A stretch of 64,000 nt of DNA from Bacillota bacterium (GCA_023386315.1 JAEWJZ010000028.1:186001-250000); one strand, 5' to 3'. Shown: positions 39,024 to 47,985, numbered from the stretch's first letter. Notes: generated by a model from the sequence alone, not told the origin. Numbers and translations: made by a program.

Positions 39024-39932
39024 ATGCCTGTTTCATCAAGTATAAGTTATATTGATGTTACAAAAAGAGAAACCAAGGCACATGGCTCTGTATTCTTTCC
39101 GGCAGCTTGTTATTCAGTTGATTTTTCAGACGTGTCTGTGCCCTGGCATTGGCATAGTGAGTTGGAGCTGATTATGGTTGAAAAAGGTCGAAGTAAACTT
39201 TATGTTGGCGCGAGACAGTTCCTGTTAGAAGAGGGGGATGGCGCGTTTGTGAATGCCGATATACTGCACACGGCCAGTGCTGCCAATGAAAAACAGGGTG
39301 CCCTGATTCATTCCATTGTTTTTCATCCACGTCTGATTGGTGGAATAGAGGATAGTATTTATTGGAAGAAATATTTGCATCCGTTAATCAATAATGTTGA
39401 GTTTTCGGTTCAATTACTTTCCAGAAATACTGACTGGCAGAAGGACATTCTTGACAGGATACGACGCGCCTGGATTGAGATTGCAGCAGACAAACATGGA
39501 TATGAGTTCAGAGTGAGAAACGAACTTTCTGAGATTCTGCTACAGCTAAGTGATTATCAGCAGAAGGAATTCATTACAATACCGCAGAGGATACATCGAA
39601 ATGAGCAGCGCATGAAGCAAATGCTTAAATATATTCAGGATCACTATTTCGAGGCAATTCTTCTTGAAGATATTGCAGAAGCTGCAGCAGTCAGCAAAAG
39701 TGAGTGTCTGAGATGTTTTCGAGAAATTGTTGGTATAACACCGCTCCGGTATGTCAATCAGTATCGTCTGCTTGTAGCAGCGCAAAATCTGGCAGAGAAG
39801 GATTGCCAGATCTCAGAAATCGGAGATGGATGCGGCTTTACGGAGATGGGATATTTTGCTGCACAGTTCAAAAAGAAATATGGTATGACACCAACTGAAT
39901 ATCGAAACAGAGAGAAGGAGAAAAATGAATAA
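39024..39932 (+). CDS. AraC-family regulator
   Basis: The 302-residue protein has an N-terminal cupin (VPWHWHSELELIMVEKGRSKLYVGARQFLLEEGDGAFVNADILHTA) and a C-terminal AraC HTH pair (YIQDHYFEAILLEDIAEAAAVSKSECLRCFREIVGITPLRYVNQYRLLVAAQNL, IGDGCGFTEMGYFAAQFKKKYGMTPTEYR). It is divergent from the YczE-like gene. The ~300 bases after it hold only the hairpin at 40090 and the marR promoter. Confidence 0.92.
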   Translation: MPVSSSISYIDVTKRETKAHGSVFFPAACYSVDFSDVSVPWHWHSELELIMVEKGRSKLYVGARQFLLEEGDGAFVNADILHTASAANEKQGALIHSIVFHPRLIGGIEDSIYWKKYLHPLINNVEFSVQLLSRNTDWQKDILDRIRRAWIEIAADKHGYEFRVRNELSEILLQLSDYQQKEFITIPQRIHRNEQRMKQMLKYIQDHYFEAILLEDIAEAAAVSKSECLRCFREIVGITPLRYVNQYRLLVAAQNLAEKDCQISEIGDGCGFTEMGYFAAQFKKKYGMTPTEYRNREKEKNE

Positions 39933-40089
39933 GTTCTCCTGCTAAGGAACAAGTGGGTCTACAAGACATCATTTTTGCCTACTCAAGGCACGTTGAAACT
40001 GTAGTTCTGCTAAAAGGCTAGAGAAATCAAGGGTTGCGGGGATTTTGAAGAGATGATGTAGGTGTGTTTTAGAAGAGATTTGAGGTGGG

Positions 40090-40126
40090 ATTCCTTACTT
40101 TCCAGGGATGGGGGGTAAGGAATTTT
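40090..40126. repeat. 9-bp perfect hairpin
   Basis: ATTCCTTAC (40090-40098) pairs with GTAAGGAAT (40115-40123) around a 16-base loop with a G-rich side, followed by only three further T. It may terminate the AraC transcript, or be the end of a lost element. Confidence 0.45.
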
Positions 40127-40241
40127 GTACGTTTTGGCAAAGTGGATACTATTTGGCAAGGGAGATATAAATAAACAAAAAATATTAATCTGAGTAAATT
40201 ATCAGAGTAAGAAATATTAAATATGAATAGAACCTTTTTAG

Positions 40242-40270
40242 TTGATTTTATCGGCGAAAAGAAGTATACT
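40242..40270 (+). promoter_or_regulatory. Promoter of marR-glycosyltransferase operon
   Basis: TTGATT (40242-40247), 17-base spacer, TATACT (40265-40270), ~40 bases before the MarR start. Confidence 0.65.
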
Positions 40271-40311
40271 AAGCGAACATATAATAAGTGTACATGGAAT
40301 AAGGAGAAAAG

Positions 40312-40764
40312 ATGGATATTAATGACTTGTTTGGGTATAAATTGAATCTTAGTGCAAGATTGATAAAGAGAAAACTTGATGTTTATGTTATGGAATTTGG
40401 TATCACCATACCACAATGGACTGAATTAAAGATTTTATCGGTAGAGGATAATTTGATGCAGGTGGAGATCGCTAATAGATTAAATGCAGATATCGCAACG
40501 GTAGGAGCAACTACAGACAGACTAGTAAAGAAAGGGTTTGTTAAGAAAAAAAAACAAAAGGACGATAGAAGAGCGTATCGAATCAGTATCACCAATCAGG
40601 GTAGAGATATTGTAGAGAATGTGGACAAAAAAGTGGATTTATGCAATCAGAATGCACTTGTTGGTTTTTCACAGGATGAGATAAAGCAGTTTTTCTTATA
40701 TTTAGACAGGGTTAGTATCAATCTTACAAGAGATATTTCGTTACAGGAAGGTAATGATATATGA
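40312..40764 (+). CDS. MarR-family regulator
   Basis: The 150-residue protein has the winged helix of MarR proteins: TEL-KILSVEDNLMQVEIANRLNADIATVGATTDRLVKKGFVKKKKQKDDRRAYRISITNQG (wing DDRRAY). AAGGAG lies upstream. Its stop overlaps the glycosyltransferase start (ATGA), so it is part of the same operon and probably represses it until a phenolic or drug ligand binds. Confidence 0.92.
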   Translation: MDINDLFGYKLNLSARLIKRKLDVYVMEFGITIPQWTELKILSVEDNLMQVEIANRLNADIATVGATTDRLVKKGFVKKKKQKDDRRAYRISITNQGRDIVENVDKKVDLCNQNALVGFSQDEIKQFFLYLDRVSINLTRDISLQEGNDI

Positions 40765-41930
40765 GAATATTGATGGTACCAATGGCAGCAATGGCTGAAA
40801 CTTCAGGTCCTTTTTCAAGAACGCAGTGGTTTGCACAGGCATTTATCGATCGTGGATATGAGGTTGCTTTATGTGCGGCAAGAGACCCGAATTTTCGTGA
40901 AATAAGTGGGACGAAGAATTATTTCTTACCGATACCTACTCCAATGGGGTTACCTCGCTTCATTGGTCTTCACACATTTCCTATAGCAGAAAAACTTGGT
41001 TTGATAAAGCGTAAGAATGTTCATAGTTTTGAGGAAGTGCTTTTTTTAACAGGAGCAAATTCTTATTCTTATTTTACAAATAGCATTGAATGGATAAGAA
41101 AAGCAATAAAAGATTTCAAGCCCGATTTGGTTTATGCCGAGTTTAATCTTTCCGCAATTATTGCAGCAAAACTGGAAGGTATTATGGTCTTTTCTAGCTT
41201 CAGTTATCCGGCACAGACATCCTATGCAACATCCCCCCAATATAGTCAGGGTGTGAATAGGGCATTGAAAAAACTAGGGATCAATACAGTTCAGTCATCC
41301 CTTGAGATTTTTGAATTTGCCGATCAACTTGTAATTCCAAGTAGCTATGAACTCGAGCCAATTAATAGGAAGAACGTTATATTTATAGGCTCATTAGGTA
41401 AAAGAAAAAAGGTTGAGGAAACGAAAAATAAAGATACGATACTTGCTTATATGGGAAACGGAACGATTTCAAAATCAGTTCTGGTAAAAGTCTTAACTGA
41501 AGCATTTTCTGGAAGCAATTTTGAAGTATATATAGCAGGAAGAGGGCTGCAGGAAGTTAATGAGAGTAACATACATATTGGAAGTCATTTTGATTTTTCT
41601 ATATTACTTAATAGTGCAGTTGCTTTTATTAATCACGGTGGACAGAACAGTATGATGGATGGACTGGTATATGCAGTACCGCAGATTATCTGTCCCGGAA
41701 AAGTATTTGAAAGAAAATATAATGCAGAAATTATTGAAAAGAATCAAGCAGGAATTCAGCTAACAGAAAAGAATTTTGATGCAGAGAATATAAAAAAAGC
41801 AATAACTCTATTTACTGGGAATCAGACTTACTCTGAGAATGCTAAAAAGCTTGGTGATTCTCTTGCAGCATTAGGAGGAGCAGCAACTGTAATAAATCAG
41901 ATTGAATGTATGTTTTCAGGGGTAATTTAG
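40761..41930 (+). CDS. UDP-glycosyltransferase (GT1, macrolide-type)
   Basis: The 389-residue protein has the GT-B layout of GT1 enzymes: an N-terminal acceptor domain (MAETSGPFSRTQWFAQAFIDRGYEVALCA) and a C-terminal donor domain with the nucleotide-sugar block INHGGQNSMMDGLVYAVPQIICPGKVFERKYNAEII. Such enzymes put a sugar on small hydrophobic molecules, including macrolides. The overlap with marR suggests induced detoxification. The acceptor is not predictable. Confidence 0.85.
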   Translation: MRILMVPMAAMAETSGPFSRTQWFAQAFIDRGYEVALCAARDPNFREISGTKNYFLPIPTPMGLPRFIGLHTFPIAEKLGLIKRKNVHSFEEVLFLTGANSYSYFTNSIEWIRKAIKDFKPDLVYAEFNLSAIIAAKLEGIMVFSSFSYPAQTSYATSPQYSQGVNRALKKLGINTVQSSLEIFEFADQLVIPSSYELEPINRKNVIFIGSLGKRKKVEETKNKDTILAYMGNGTISKSVLVKVLTEAFSGSNFEVYIAGRGLQEVNESNIHIGSHFDFSILLNSAVAFINHGGQNSMMDGLVYAVPQIICPGKVFERKYNAEIIEKNQAGIQLTEKNFDAENIKKAITLFTGNQTYSENAKKLGDSLAALGGAATVINQIECMFSGVI

Positions 41931-42060
41931 GGGTCGGTTCATTTATCACCACCACAAGAGTGTGGAAAAAAGATGAACGTGTTGCGTAGTATTCTTTTCC
42001 TTTCTATGGTAAAATTCAAGTGTAATATGCTGTATTTATTTGGTAGGGAGGACGAACGAA

Positions 42061-42471
42061 ATGGAAGAAAAAATTTTTATGGACAAACTTGGCAATCCAA
42101 CAGAGCGAGCTTTGCAGGATGCTTTGGGCGATGCTTATGAACAATATAAAAAAATAATTGAAATAACATCTGGTTATAAAAAGAAATGGATATTTACAAA
42201 AAGCGGCGGATGGATGCTAAAGGCTTTTGATGCTAAAAAAGCCTTATTTTACATTATTCCTTTAAAAAATGAACTTAAAATAAGTATGGCAATAAGGGAA
42301 AATGAAAGAGATTTGTTTTTAAAGGAAGAGTGTATTCATATTTATCATGATAGGTTGCTGTCAGCAAAAAAATTCACTGAGGGATATGCAGTTCAATTTA
42401 TGATTGCCGACGAATTTGATTTTACCGGAGTGGAGTCTTTATTAAGAATTCTAATGAGTCTGAGAAGCTGA
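42061..42471 (+). CDS. DUF3788 family protein
   Basis: Start at 42061 with GGGAGG 9 bases upstream; 136 residues. It has the DUF3788 pattern: an early helical NPTERALQDALGDAYEQYKKI, then KKKWIFTKSGGWMLKAFDAKKALFYIIPLKNELKISMAIRENER, i.e. W-x-GGW-x-L-K then a hydrophobic strand. Function is unknown. It forms a single-gene unit. A scrap resembling the end of the same family occurs at 52882. Confidence 0.72.
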   Translation: MEEKIFMDKLGNPTERALQDALGDAYEQYKKIIEITSGYKKKWIFTKSGGWMLKAFDAKKALFYIIPLKNELKISMAIRENERDLFLKEECIHIYHDRLLSAKKFTEGYAVQFMIADEFDFTGVESLLRILMSLRS

Positions 42472-42603
42472 TGAGACTGATAATATTGTGTTTGTTGTGG
42501 CAACGCTGACAGAAAGTAAATTTGCCATACTTTTCATTTGCCATCATCATGTAGTAATTGCCGCCAAGGCCCCATTAGGATCAAACGTCATCATTATTGT
42601 CGC

Positions 42604-42644
42604 TTCAAGGCATTCTGAAATAATTGCCGTATTGTATCGAAAAT
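42604..42644. repeat. TTCAAGGCATTCTGAAATAATTGC dispersed repeat
   Basis: Variant of the element at 17337-17376: the first 24 bases differ at two positions, and the following TGTATCGAAAATA also matches that group. It lies in the 303-base gap between the DUF3788 gene and the methyltransferase gene, which otherwise shows no gene. Confidence 0.5.
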
Positions 42645-42773
42645 AGGGAGATTATAATAATAAGCAGTGATTGAAAAGCTTACTATAATAATTCTTACAT
42701 AAATTCTACGATTCGTGGGTGTGATTTTATAAGTGATTGAAATATAATTTGCTCAAAGAAAGGTGGTGTCGGT

Positions 42774-43841
42774 TTGAATCAAGTTAAAATCGGAAGATTT
42801 ATTGCTAAAATGAGAAAACAGCAGAATTTAACTCAGTGTGAATTTGCTGATATTCTTGGAATTAGCAATAAAACTATAAGTAAATGGGAATGTGGCAACG
42901 GAATGCCAGAATTGTCCCTTATGATGCCGATTTGTGAAATTCTCAAAATCAATCTTAACGAGCTATTTTCAGGAGAAAAGCTGACCGATGCAGACTACAA
43001 AAAGAAAGCAGAGGAAAATATAATGAAACTTATAGAAGAATCGGAGAAGATCAAAAAGAATATTGTCGGTGGTAAAGTTTTAGGTAAAGTGGGTAATATT
43101 GATATGAATGTGAACCAAATCCATAAAACTAATATTGAGTTCTGGAATACAATAGGCAGTGAGTTTTTGGGAGTAACAGCGTTACCAAAGTGGGGAGGTT
43201 ATTTGCCATCAGAGGAGAAGCTGAAATTACTTGGAGATTTGTCAGATAAAAGTGTGCTCGAAATCGGTTGTGGTAATGGCCACTCCATAAAATATGCTGC
43301 AGATTCAGGGGCAACTGATTTATGGGGACTGGATATATCTGCAAATCAAATTGAAAGAACTGAAAATTATCTTCAATCACAAGGAATCAGTGCTAAGCTA
43401 ATTTGTTCACCTATGGAGGAGGAATGTGGATTACCAATTAATTATTTTGACTTAGTTTATTCTGTTTATGGAATTGGTTGGACAACAAGCTTGGACAAAA
43501 CCTTTAAGTGCATTCATTCTTATTTGAAAAAAGACGGAGTATTCGTTTTCGGATGGTCGCATCCCATTCATAAATGTGTGTCAGTTGAAGATGGCAAACT
43601 TATTTTTAGTAATTCTTATTTTAATGAAGAATGGTATTGTGCTGATATGAGCGATAAAGAAATTATGCTCTCTAATCGTATGTTGAGTACATATATTAAC
43701 TCCTTAGCCAGAAATGGTTTTGCTGTTGAAGAACTTATTGAAGAAACTGATAAAGAAAAAGCAATGGCATCAGATAATGATTTTGGCAGAAAAGCATTAA
43801 TGTTACCAACTGCTTTTGCCATTAAGGTGAGAAAATTGTAG
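42774..43841 (+). CDS. HTH-methyltransferase fusion protein
   Basis: TTG start at 42774 with AAAGGTGG about 7 bases upstream; 355 residues. Residues 1-66 are a Cro/CI HTH (IGRFIAKMRKQQNLTQCEFADILGISNKTISKWECGNGMPE). A ~55-residue helical linker follows, then a class I SAM-dependent methyltransferase (VLEIGCGNGHSIKYAADSG, LWGLDIS, DLVYSVYGIGW). The methyltransferase lacks any DNA-methylase NPPY-type motif, so it likely acts on a small molecule. A regulator and enzyme in one chain is unusual; self-regulation is an inference. Confidence 0.82.
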   Translation: MNQVKIGRFIAKMRKQQNLTQCEFADILGISNKTISKWECGNGMPELSLMMPICEILKINLNELFSGEKLTDADYKKKAEENIMKLIEESEKIKKNIVGGKVLGKVGNIDMNVNQIHKTNIEFWNTIGSEFLGVTALPKWGGYLPSEEKLKLLGDLSDKSVLEIGCGNGHSIKYAADSGATDLWGLDISANQIERTENYLQSQGISAKLICSPMEEECGLPINYFDLVYSVYGIGWTTSLDKTFKCIHSYLKKDGVFVFGWSHPIHKCVSVEDGKLIFSNSYFNEEWYCADMSDKEIMLSNRMLSTYINSLARNGFAVEELIEETDKEKAMASDNDFGRKALMLPTAFAIKVRKL

Positions 43842-43849
43842 GTTTTAGG

Positions 43850-44046
43850 AACATATTATTACCGGATTTCTGGATTTAGTTTACACACAAAATCAGGGTT
43901 CCAGCCAGGCACTGATTATAGCACTGCCTCTTCTTATTCTGTTTGTGATAAGCATGGTCAGAAAGCGCTATCTTAAACTCGGAATGGTTAGTTCAAAAGG
44001 CTGCTCAAAACATTGCGAGAGCATTTACCTTTTGCAGCGGTTATAG
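43850..44046 (+). pseudogene. C-terminal scrap of a membrane protein
   Basis: The frame through 43879 reads VYTQNQGSSQALIIALPLLILFVISMVRKRYLKLG, a membrane helix with a basic end as found at permease C-termini, then runs on to a stop at 44044. No start exists. It is the end of a lost gene. The family is not certain. Confidence 0.4.
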
Positions 44047-44065
44047 CGAAGAAAGGTGAATTGAG

Positions 44066-44866
44066 TTGTTTAAGATAGAGCGATATCAATTGTCGAGCGA
44101 TAATCTCAAGAATTGGGTTAAATTTATCTGGCATTTTGAAGCAGACCACGTTGATGTTCATCATAAGCTCCTGCTGATGGATAGTATTGATATGATTATA
44201 AACTTGGCGGACGATATGGTATATGAAACCAAGTCGGATAGAATAATTGCCCCCAAACTGCATATAAACGGTTTAAGAGACCGGCATAGTTTCATGTATC
44301 AGAAAGGAAATGTTGATGTATGGGGCATTTCTTTTTATGCATATGGATTATATCCATTTATCAAAAATTCATTAAAAAATATTCAGAATAAAATAATAGA
44401 TTTGAATTCTTTATCGGTATCATTGGCTGATAAATTGGAAGTAGCTTTAACGAATGAAACAACACAGCATAAAATTGAAAGTATGATGGAGTCATTAGAT
44501 TCGGAATTGGAAATAACGGATAGCTGTAGAAAAAGAGCGGCGATTATAGGTGAGTTTATGAAAGATGATAACATTTCAATATCAGCATTTTGTTTAAATA
44601 AAGGAATAAATCAAAAGACGTTTGAAAGATTTGTCACTGATATGACAGGTTTTTCCCCTGTAAGTTTACGGAATATAAAGCGTTATATGGCTGCGAGCAA
44701 TCAATTGTTATTTAATAAGGCTGCAAAGATATCTGAAATTGTTTATGGCAATAATTATACTGACCAAGCTTATTTTACTAAGGAGTGCAAGAAGTTTTCC
44801 GGAGTGTCTCCAAAAATATTTAGACAGGAAAATAAAACAGTAATTGAAAATACCATTTACATTTGA
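44066..44866 (+). CDS. AraC-family regulator (DUF6597-type N-terminus)
   Basis: TTG start with GAAAGGTG upstream; 266 residues. The N-terminus (NWVKFIWHFEADH, MIINLADDM, HINGLRDRHSFMYQKGNVDVWGISFYAYGLYPFI) resembles the DUF6597 sensor of AraC-like proteins. The C-terminus holds the HTH pair (NKGINQKTFERFVTDMTGFSPVSLRNIKRYMAASNQL, IVYGNNYTDQAYFTKECKKFSGVSPKIFR). It probably controls the monooxygenase-like gene 73 bases downstream. Confidence 0.85.
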   Translation: MFKIERYQLSSDNLKNWVKFIWHFEADHVDVHHKLLLMDSIDMIINLADDMVYETKSDRIIAPKLHINGLRDRHSFMYQKGNVDVWGISFYAYGLYPFIKNSLKNIQNKIIDLNSLSVSLADKLEVALTNETTQHKIESMMESLDSELEITDSCRKRAAIIGEFMKDDNISISAFCLNKGINQKTFERFVTDMTGFSPVSLRNIKRYMAASNQLLFNKAAKISEIVYGNNYTDQAYFTKECKKFSGVSPKIFRQENKTVIENTIYI

Positions 44867-44939
44867 TTCTGTCGATTTTGTACAATAATTTCTGTTGTAT
44901 TCATACTATAATAAAGAAAAAAACAGGAGGCATTGTGCT

Positions 44940-45266
44940 ATGATAATAACGGAAATTGTAAGGATGAAAACAGTTGATAAAGTCACTAGAGATGAGTTTG
45001 TTAAAATCGTTGACGGACTTGAAAGAAACTTTCACTCAAGGCAGGAAGGCTTTATTGATACAGAACTGTTATATCATAATGAAGAGAATGAATGGTATAT
45101 GATACAGCATTGGAATTCGGAAGACGACTTAAAGCAAGCTTCAAAAAAAATTTTTATAGAGAAAGATGCTGAGGATTTTGTGAAGTCTCTTGATAAGCAA
45201 AGCGTTAAAATGCTTATTTTGCCTCAAATCGCTACTTGGTTGCTCTGCGATTGCAAAGAATCATAG
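44940..45266 (+). CDS. ABM-type monooxygenase-like protein
   Basis: ATG at 44940 has AGGAGG 9 bases upstream, so I drop the 15 codons before it; 108 residues. The sequence has the dimeric alpha-beta barrel rhythm: MIITEIVRMKTVDKVTRDEFVKIVDGLERNFHSRQEGFIDTELLYHNEENEWYMIQHWNSEDDLKQA. Such proteins include antibiotic-biosynthesis monooxygenases and stress proteins. The active site cannot be confirmed. It follows an AraC regulator. Confidence 0.6.
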   Translation: MIITEIVRMKTVDKVTRDEFVKIVDGLERNFHSRQEGFIDTELLYHNEENEWYMIQHWNSEDDLKQASKKIFIEKDAEDFVKSLDKQSVKMLILPQIATWLLCDCKES

Positions 45267-45369
45267 AGGCTGTGAGCAATCCCGGAGAAAGAAAGGCGAA
45301 TCAAATTCTTTTTTGAAATACAGAGCATAAAAAGAGCACTAATTTGTTTTAGTAAAGAACAGAAAAAAC

Positions 45370-45398
45370 TTGACGTGATATATGTTTTCGCTTATTAT
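45370..45398 (+). promoter_or_regulatory. Promoter of ABC-F leader
   Basis: TTGACG (45370-45375), 17-base spacer, TATTAT (45393-45398). It lies 305 bases before the ABC-F gene, so a long leader is made. Confidence 0.7.
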
Positions 45399-45442
45399 AA
45401 AGGATATATAGTATTTTTAAACTGGGAAAGGTAATAACAAAT

Positions 45443-45574
45443 ATGAACTCGATACTTAAATGGGTAAAATTGGAATCTATTATGATCGCAATATTTCAAG
45501 TTAAGGCTAGAAGTGCGTTCAAATTTAATAGATTCATAGTTAACCATATAAGGTTTTTGGAGTGTTCAGATTAA
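45443..45574 (+). CDS. 43-residue leader ORF upstream of ABC-F gene
   Basis: GGGAAAGG lies ~11 bases before ATG. The product is basic and hydrophobic (MNSILKWVKLESIMIAIFQ at the start). It sits between a promoter and a strong terminator, both upstream of the ABC-F gene. In known resistance ABC-F genes the leader ORF senses stalled ribosomes. That role here is inferred. Confidence 0.5.
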   Translation: MNSILKWVKLESIMIAIFQVKARSAFKFNRFIVNHIRFLECSD

Positions 45575-45609
45575 TATCATTTGTTATTACGGTGATAATT
45601 AAAATTGGC

Positions 45610-45642
45610 AACCCAAAGCTTATTGGCTTTGGGTTTTTTTTC
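45610..45642 (+). terminator. Intrinsic terminator in ABC-F leader (likely attenuator)
   Basis: AACCCAAAGC (45610-45619) pairs perfectly with GCTTTGGGTT (45626-45635), followed by seven further T. It lies inside the leader, 60 bases before the ABC-F gene, so read-through must be possible for that gene to be expressed from the promoter at 45370. Confidence 0.85.
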
Positions 45643-45702
45643 GTTCATTTTTAAGTAAAGGATAAAGTCAGAGTTTAACTATAAGAAAGGTCAGGCAGAG
45701 GC

Positions 45703-47700
45703 ATGATAGAATTAAGTATTAATAATTTAACGAAATTTTATGGAGCAAACAAGATATTTGAAACAATAAGCTTTGAAGTAAAAACGGGGGAGAGAATTGG
45801 GCTAATTGGCAAGAATGGGTGTGGGAAAACTACAATTATGAAGATTATTATGGGTAAGTTTAAGGAAAGCAACTTAAATTTACAAGGAACGATTGAGGAT
45901 ACAGAGCAGGTGAAGGTTGGGGAAACTTCGTATGGGGAGGAGGCTTTGGAAGATTATCAGACTGGAGAGGTAAATCTTCGTAAAGGGATTAAGGTAGGGT
46001 ATTTAAATCAGATACCTGTTTACAGTGAGGATACCAAGGCGATTGATGTAATCCGCATGGCTTTTCAAAAAGTCTTTGATTTGAAGAGACGGTTATCGGA
46101 GCTTGAAGGGATGCTTCAGATTTCTTCGGGTAATGCGCTTGAAAAAGCACTGTTAAGTTACGGACGGCTCACGCAGGAGTATGAGATAGCCGGAGGATAT
46201 GAGCTGGAAACGAAGATTAACAAGATTACAGAGGGACTTAAAATTAATGATATTTTAAAGCAACTGCCATTTCACAGTTTAAGCGGCGGAGAAAAAACCA
46301 GAGTGATTTTGGCGAAGATACTTCTTGAGGAGCCGGATATTCTGCTTCTTGACGAACCTACCAACCATCTGGACTTAGAAACCACAGAATGGCTGGAGGG
46401 CTTTTTAAAGGATTATAAAGGTTCTGTTCTGATTATATCCCATGACAGATATTTTCTGGATAATGTTGCAATGAAAATCGTGGAGTTAGAGTTTAGCCGG
46501 GCTAATATTTATCTGGGGAATTATAGTTATTATGTACTGGAAAAAGAGAGACGTTTTTTAATTGACTACAGGAATTATATCAACCAGCAGAAAAAGATCG
46601 AGCAGATGGAAAAACAGATTGAGCGTTACCGTATCTGGGGAAATATGAGAGACAGTGAAACGATGTTTAAACGGGCAAAGGAATTGGAAAAACGTCTGGA
46701 AAAGATTGAAGTATTGGATAAACCGGTCCTTGAAGGCCGGAAGGTGCGCCTTAATCAGGATATCGCAAACCGTTCCGGTAAAATGGTATTAGAAACCGAA
46801 CACTTAAGTAAAGGTTTTGGTGATACAGTATTATTAAAAGATATTGATATGAAAGTATATTATCAGGATAGTGCCTGCATTATCGGGAAAAACGGCTGCG
46901 GCAAATCTACCCTGCTAAAGCTGATATTAGGAGAATTAAAACCAGATTACGGTACGGTAAAAATTGGTGCTCAGGTTAAAATCGGTTATCTGCCCCAGCA
47001 GGTTGTTTTTGAAGATGAAGACCAGACCATACTTGAGTACTTTTCCGTTCTTCACAATATTACTTATGAAGCTGCCAGAAATCAGCTGGCAAGAGTATTA
47101 TTCTTTAAAGACGATGTCCATAAGAAAATAAGATTCTTATCCGGTGGGGAGAAGAGCCGGTTAAGGTTATGTTCTTTAACCTTTGAAAAAGTGAATTTTA
47201 TGATTCTGGATGAGCCTACCAATCACTTGGATATTGATTCCAGGGAAGTGCTGGAGGAAACTTTAAACGCATTTGAAGGAACCCTGTTATTTGTATCACA
47301 TGACCGGTATTTTATAAATAAAGTTGCAGGTAAAATCATGTCATTTGAAAATAACCGTCTTATTACTTATCCGGGAGATTATACGTATTATCAGGAAGAA
47401 TTGCAAAAGGCGGGAAAATTTAAGGAACAGCCCCCAAAGCCATCTGAAAAGAAACCTTCCATTGGGGTAGAGGTGAATCAATACTGCAGAACGGATAACA
47501 AATCCCGGAAGTTGAATACGAAAAAGTCAGATATTCTTGAGAATGAGATTGAAGCCATGGAAGCTGCATTAAAAGCGTTGGAACAAGAGATAAATAATAA
47601 TAATTCCAATTCCGCATATTTAATCGAACTATTCTTAAAAAAAGAAACTATGGAAAAAGAACTGGATTCCGCTTATGATAAATGGGAGAACTGTCAGTAA
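45703..47700 (+). CDS. ABC-F family ATP-binding protein, probable ribosome protection
   Basis: The 665-residue soluble protein has two ABC domains and no membrane part. Walker A motifs are GKNGCGKTT (~37-45) and GKNGCGKSTL (~400); signatures are LSGGEKTRV and LSGGEKSRL, each followed by DEPTNHLD, the ABC-F hallmark. The interdomain linker (RRFLIDYRNYINQQKKIEQMEKQIERYR) and a C-terminal coiled coil (ENEIEAMEAALKALEQEI) are present. ABC-F proteins bind the E site; a resistance type is suggested by the attenuator-like leader. AAGGTCAGGCAGAGGC precedes the ATG. Confidence 0.9.
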   Translation: MIELSINNLTKFYGANKIFETISFEVKTGERIGLIGKNGCGKTTIMKIIMGKFKESNLNLQGTIEDTEQVKVGETSYGEEALEDYQTGEVNLRKGIKVGYLNQIPVYSEDTKAIDVIRMAFQKVFDLKRRLSELEGMLQISSGNALEKALLSYGRLTQEYEIAGGYELETKINKITEGLKINDILKQLPFHSLSGGEKTRVILAKILLEEPDILLLDEPTNHLDLETTEWLEGFLKDYKGSVLIISHDRYFLDNVAMKIVELEFSRANIYLGNYSYYVLEKERRFLIDYRNYINQQKKIEQMEKQIERYRIWGNMRDSETMFKRAKELEKRLEKIEVLDKPVLEGRKVRLNQDIANRSGKMVLETEHLSKGFGDTVLLKDIDMKVYYQDSACIIGKNGCGKSTLLKLILGELKPDYGTVKIGAQVKIGYLPQQVVFEDEDQTILEYFSVLHNITYEAARNQLARVLFFKDDVHKKIRFLSGGEKSRLRLCSLTFEKVNFMILDEPTNHLDIDSREVLEETLNAFEGTLLFVSHDRYFINKVAGKIMSFENNRLITYPGDYTYYQEELQKAGKFKEQPPKPSEKKPSIGVEVNQYCRTDNKSRKLNTKKSDILENEIEAMEAALKALEQEINNNNSNSAYLIELFLKKETMEKELDSAYDKWENCQ

Positions 47701-47811
47701 TACAGAAAAATCTGCATAGCACCCAAAGGATGATTAATTCAAGATGCAGTTGTTGTAAAATCAACATATTTATTCAGTTATATCTTAAATAATCTCAAGG
47801 AGGAAATAAAA

Positions 47812-47928
47812 ATGAATGTTAGTTCTTCAGGAAAAACTTTAATTAAGGAATATGAAAATATCGATGGAAATCCCAACTTGACAGGGATTGCAACAGCGCA
47901 GACGAATTATAATTACGGAGAAGCATAA
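47812..47928 (+). pseudogene. Truncated second copy of the GH9 cellulase start
   Basis: AAGGAGG and ATG are followed by MNVSSSGKTLIKEYENID, then [11 protein letters not shown] and stop. The first six residues, the ribosome site and the last ten residues equal the intact GH9 gene at 33384; the middle differs. Upstream, ATATTTATTC-GTTATAT is also shared. The ORF stops where the catalytic domain should begin, so it is a duplicate scrap. Confidence 0.75.
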
Positions 47929-47947
47929 TAAGTCAGTATATATTGAC

Positions 47948-47975
47948 TGGCAAATTGAGTTGGTTTCATTATTGC
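47948..47975 (+). pseudogene. 28-bp scrap of a DUF1016 nuclease gene
   Basis: These 28 bases (TGGCAAATTGAGTTGG start) match 14518-14545 of the broken DUF1016 gene at 27 of 28 positions by eye, coding for GKLSWxHYC. The scrap lies between the GH9 scrap and the VOC gene. Confidence 0.6.
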
Positions 47976-47985
47976 AAGGAGATGG

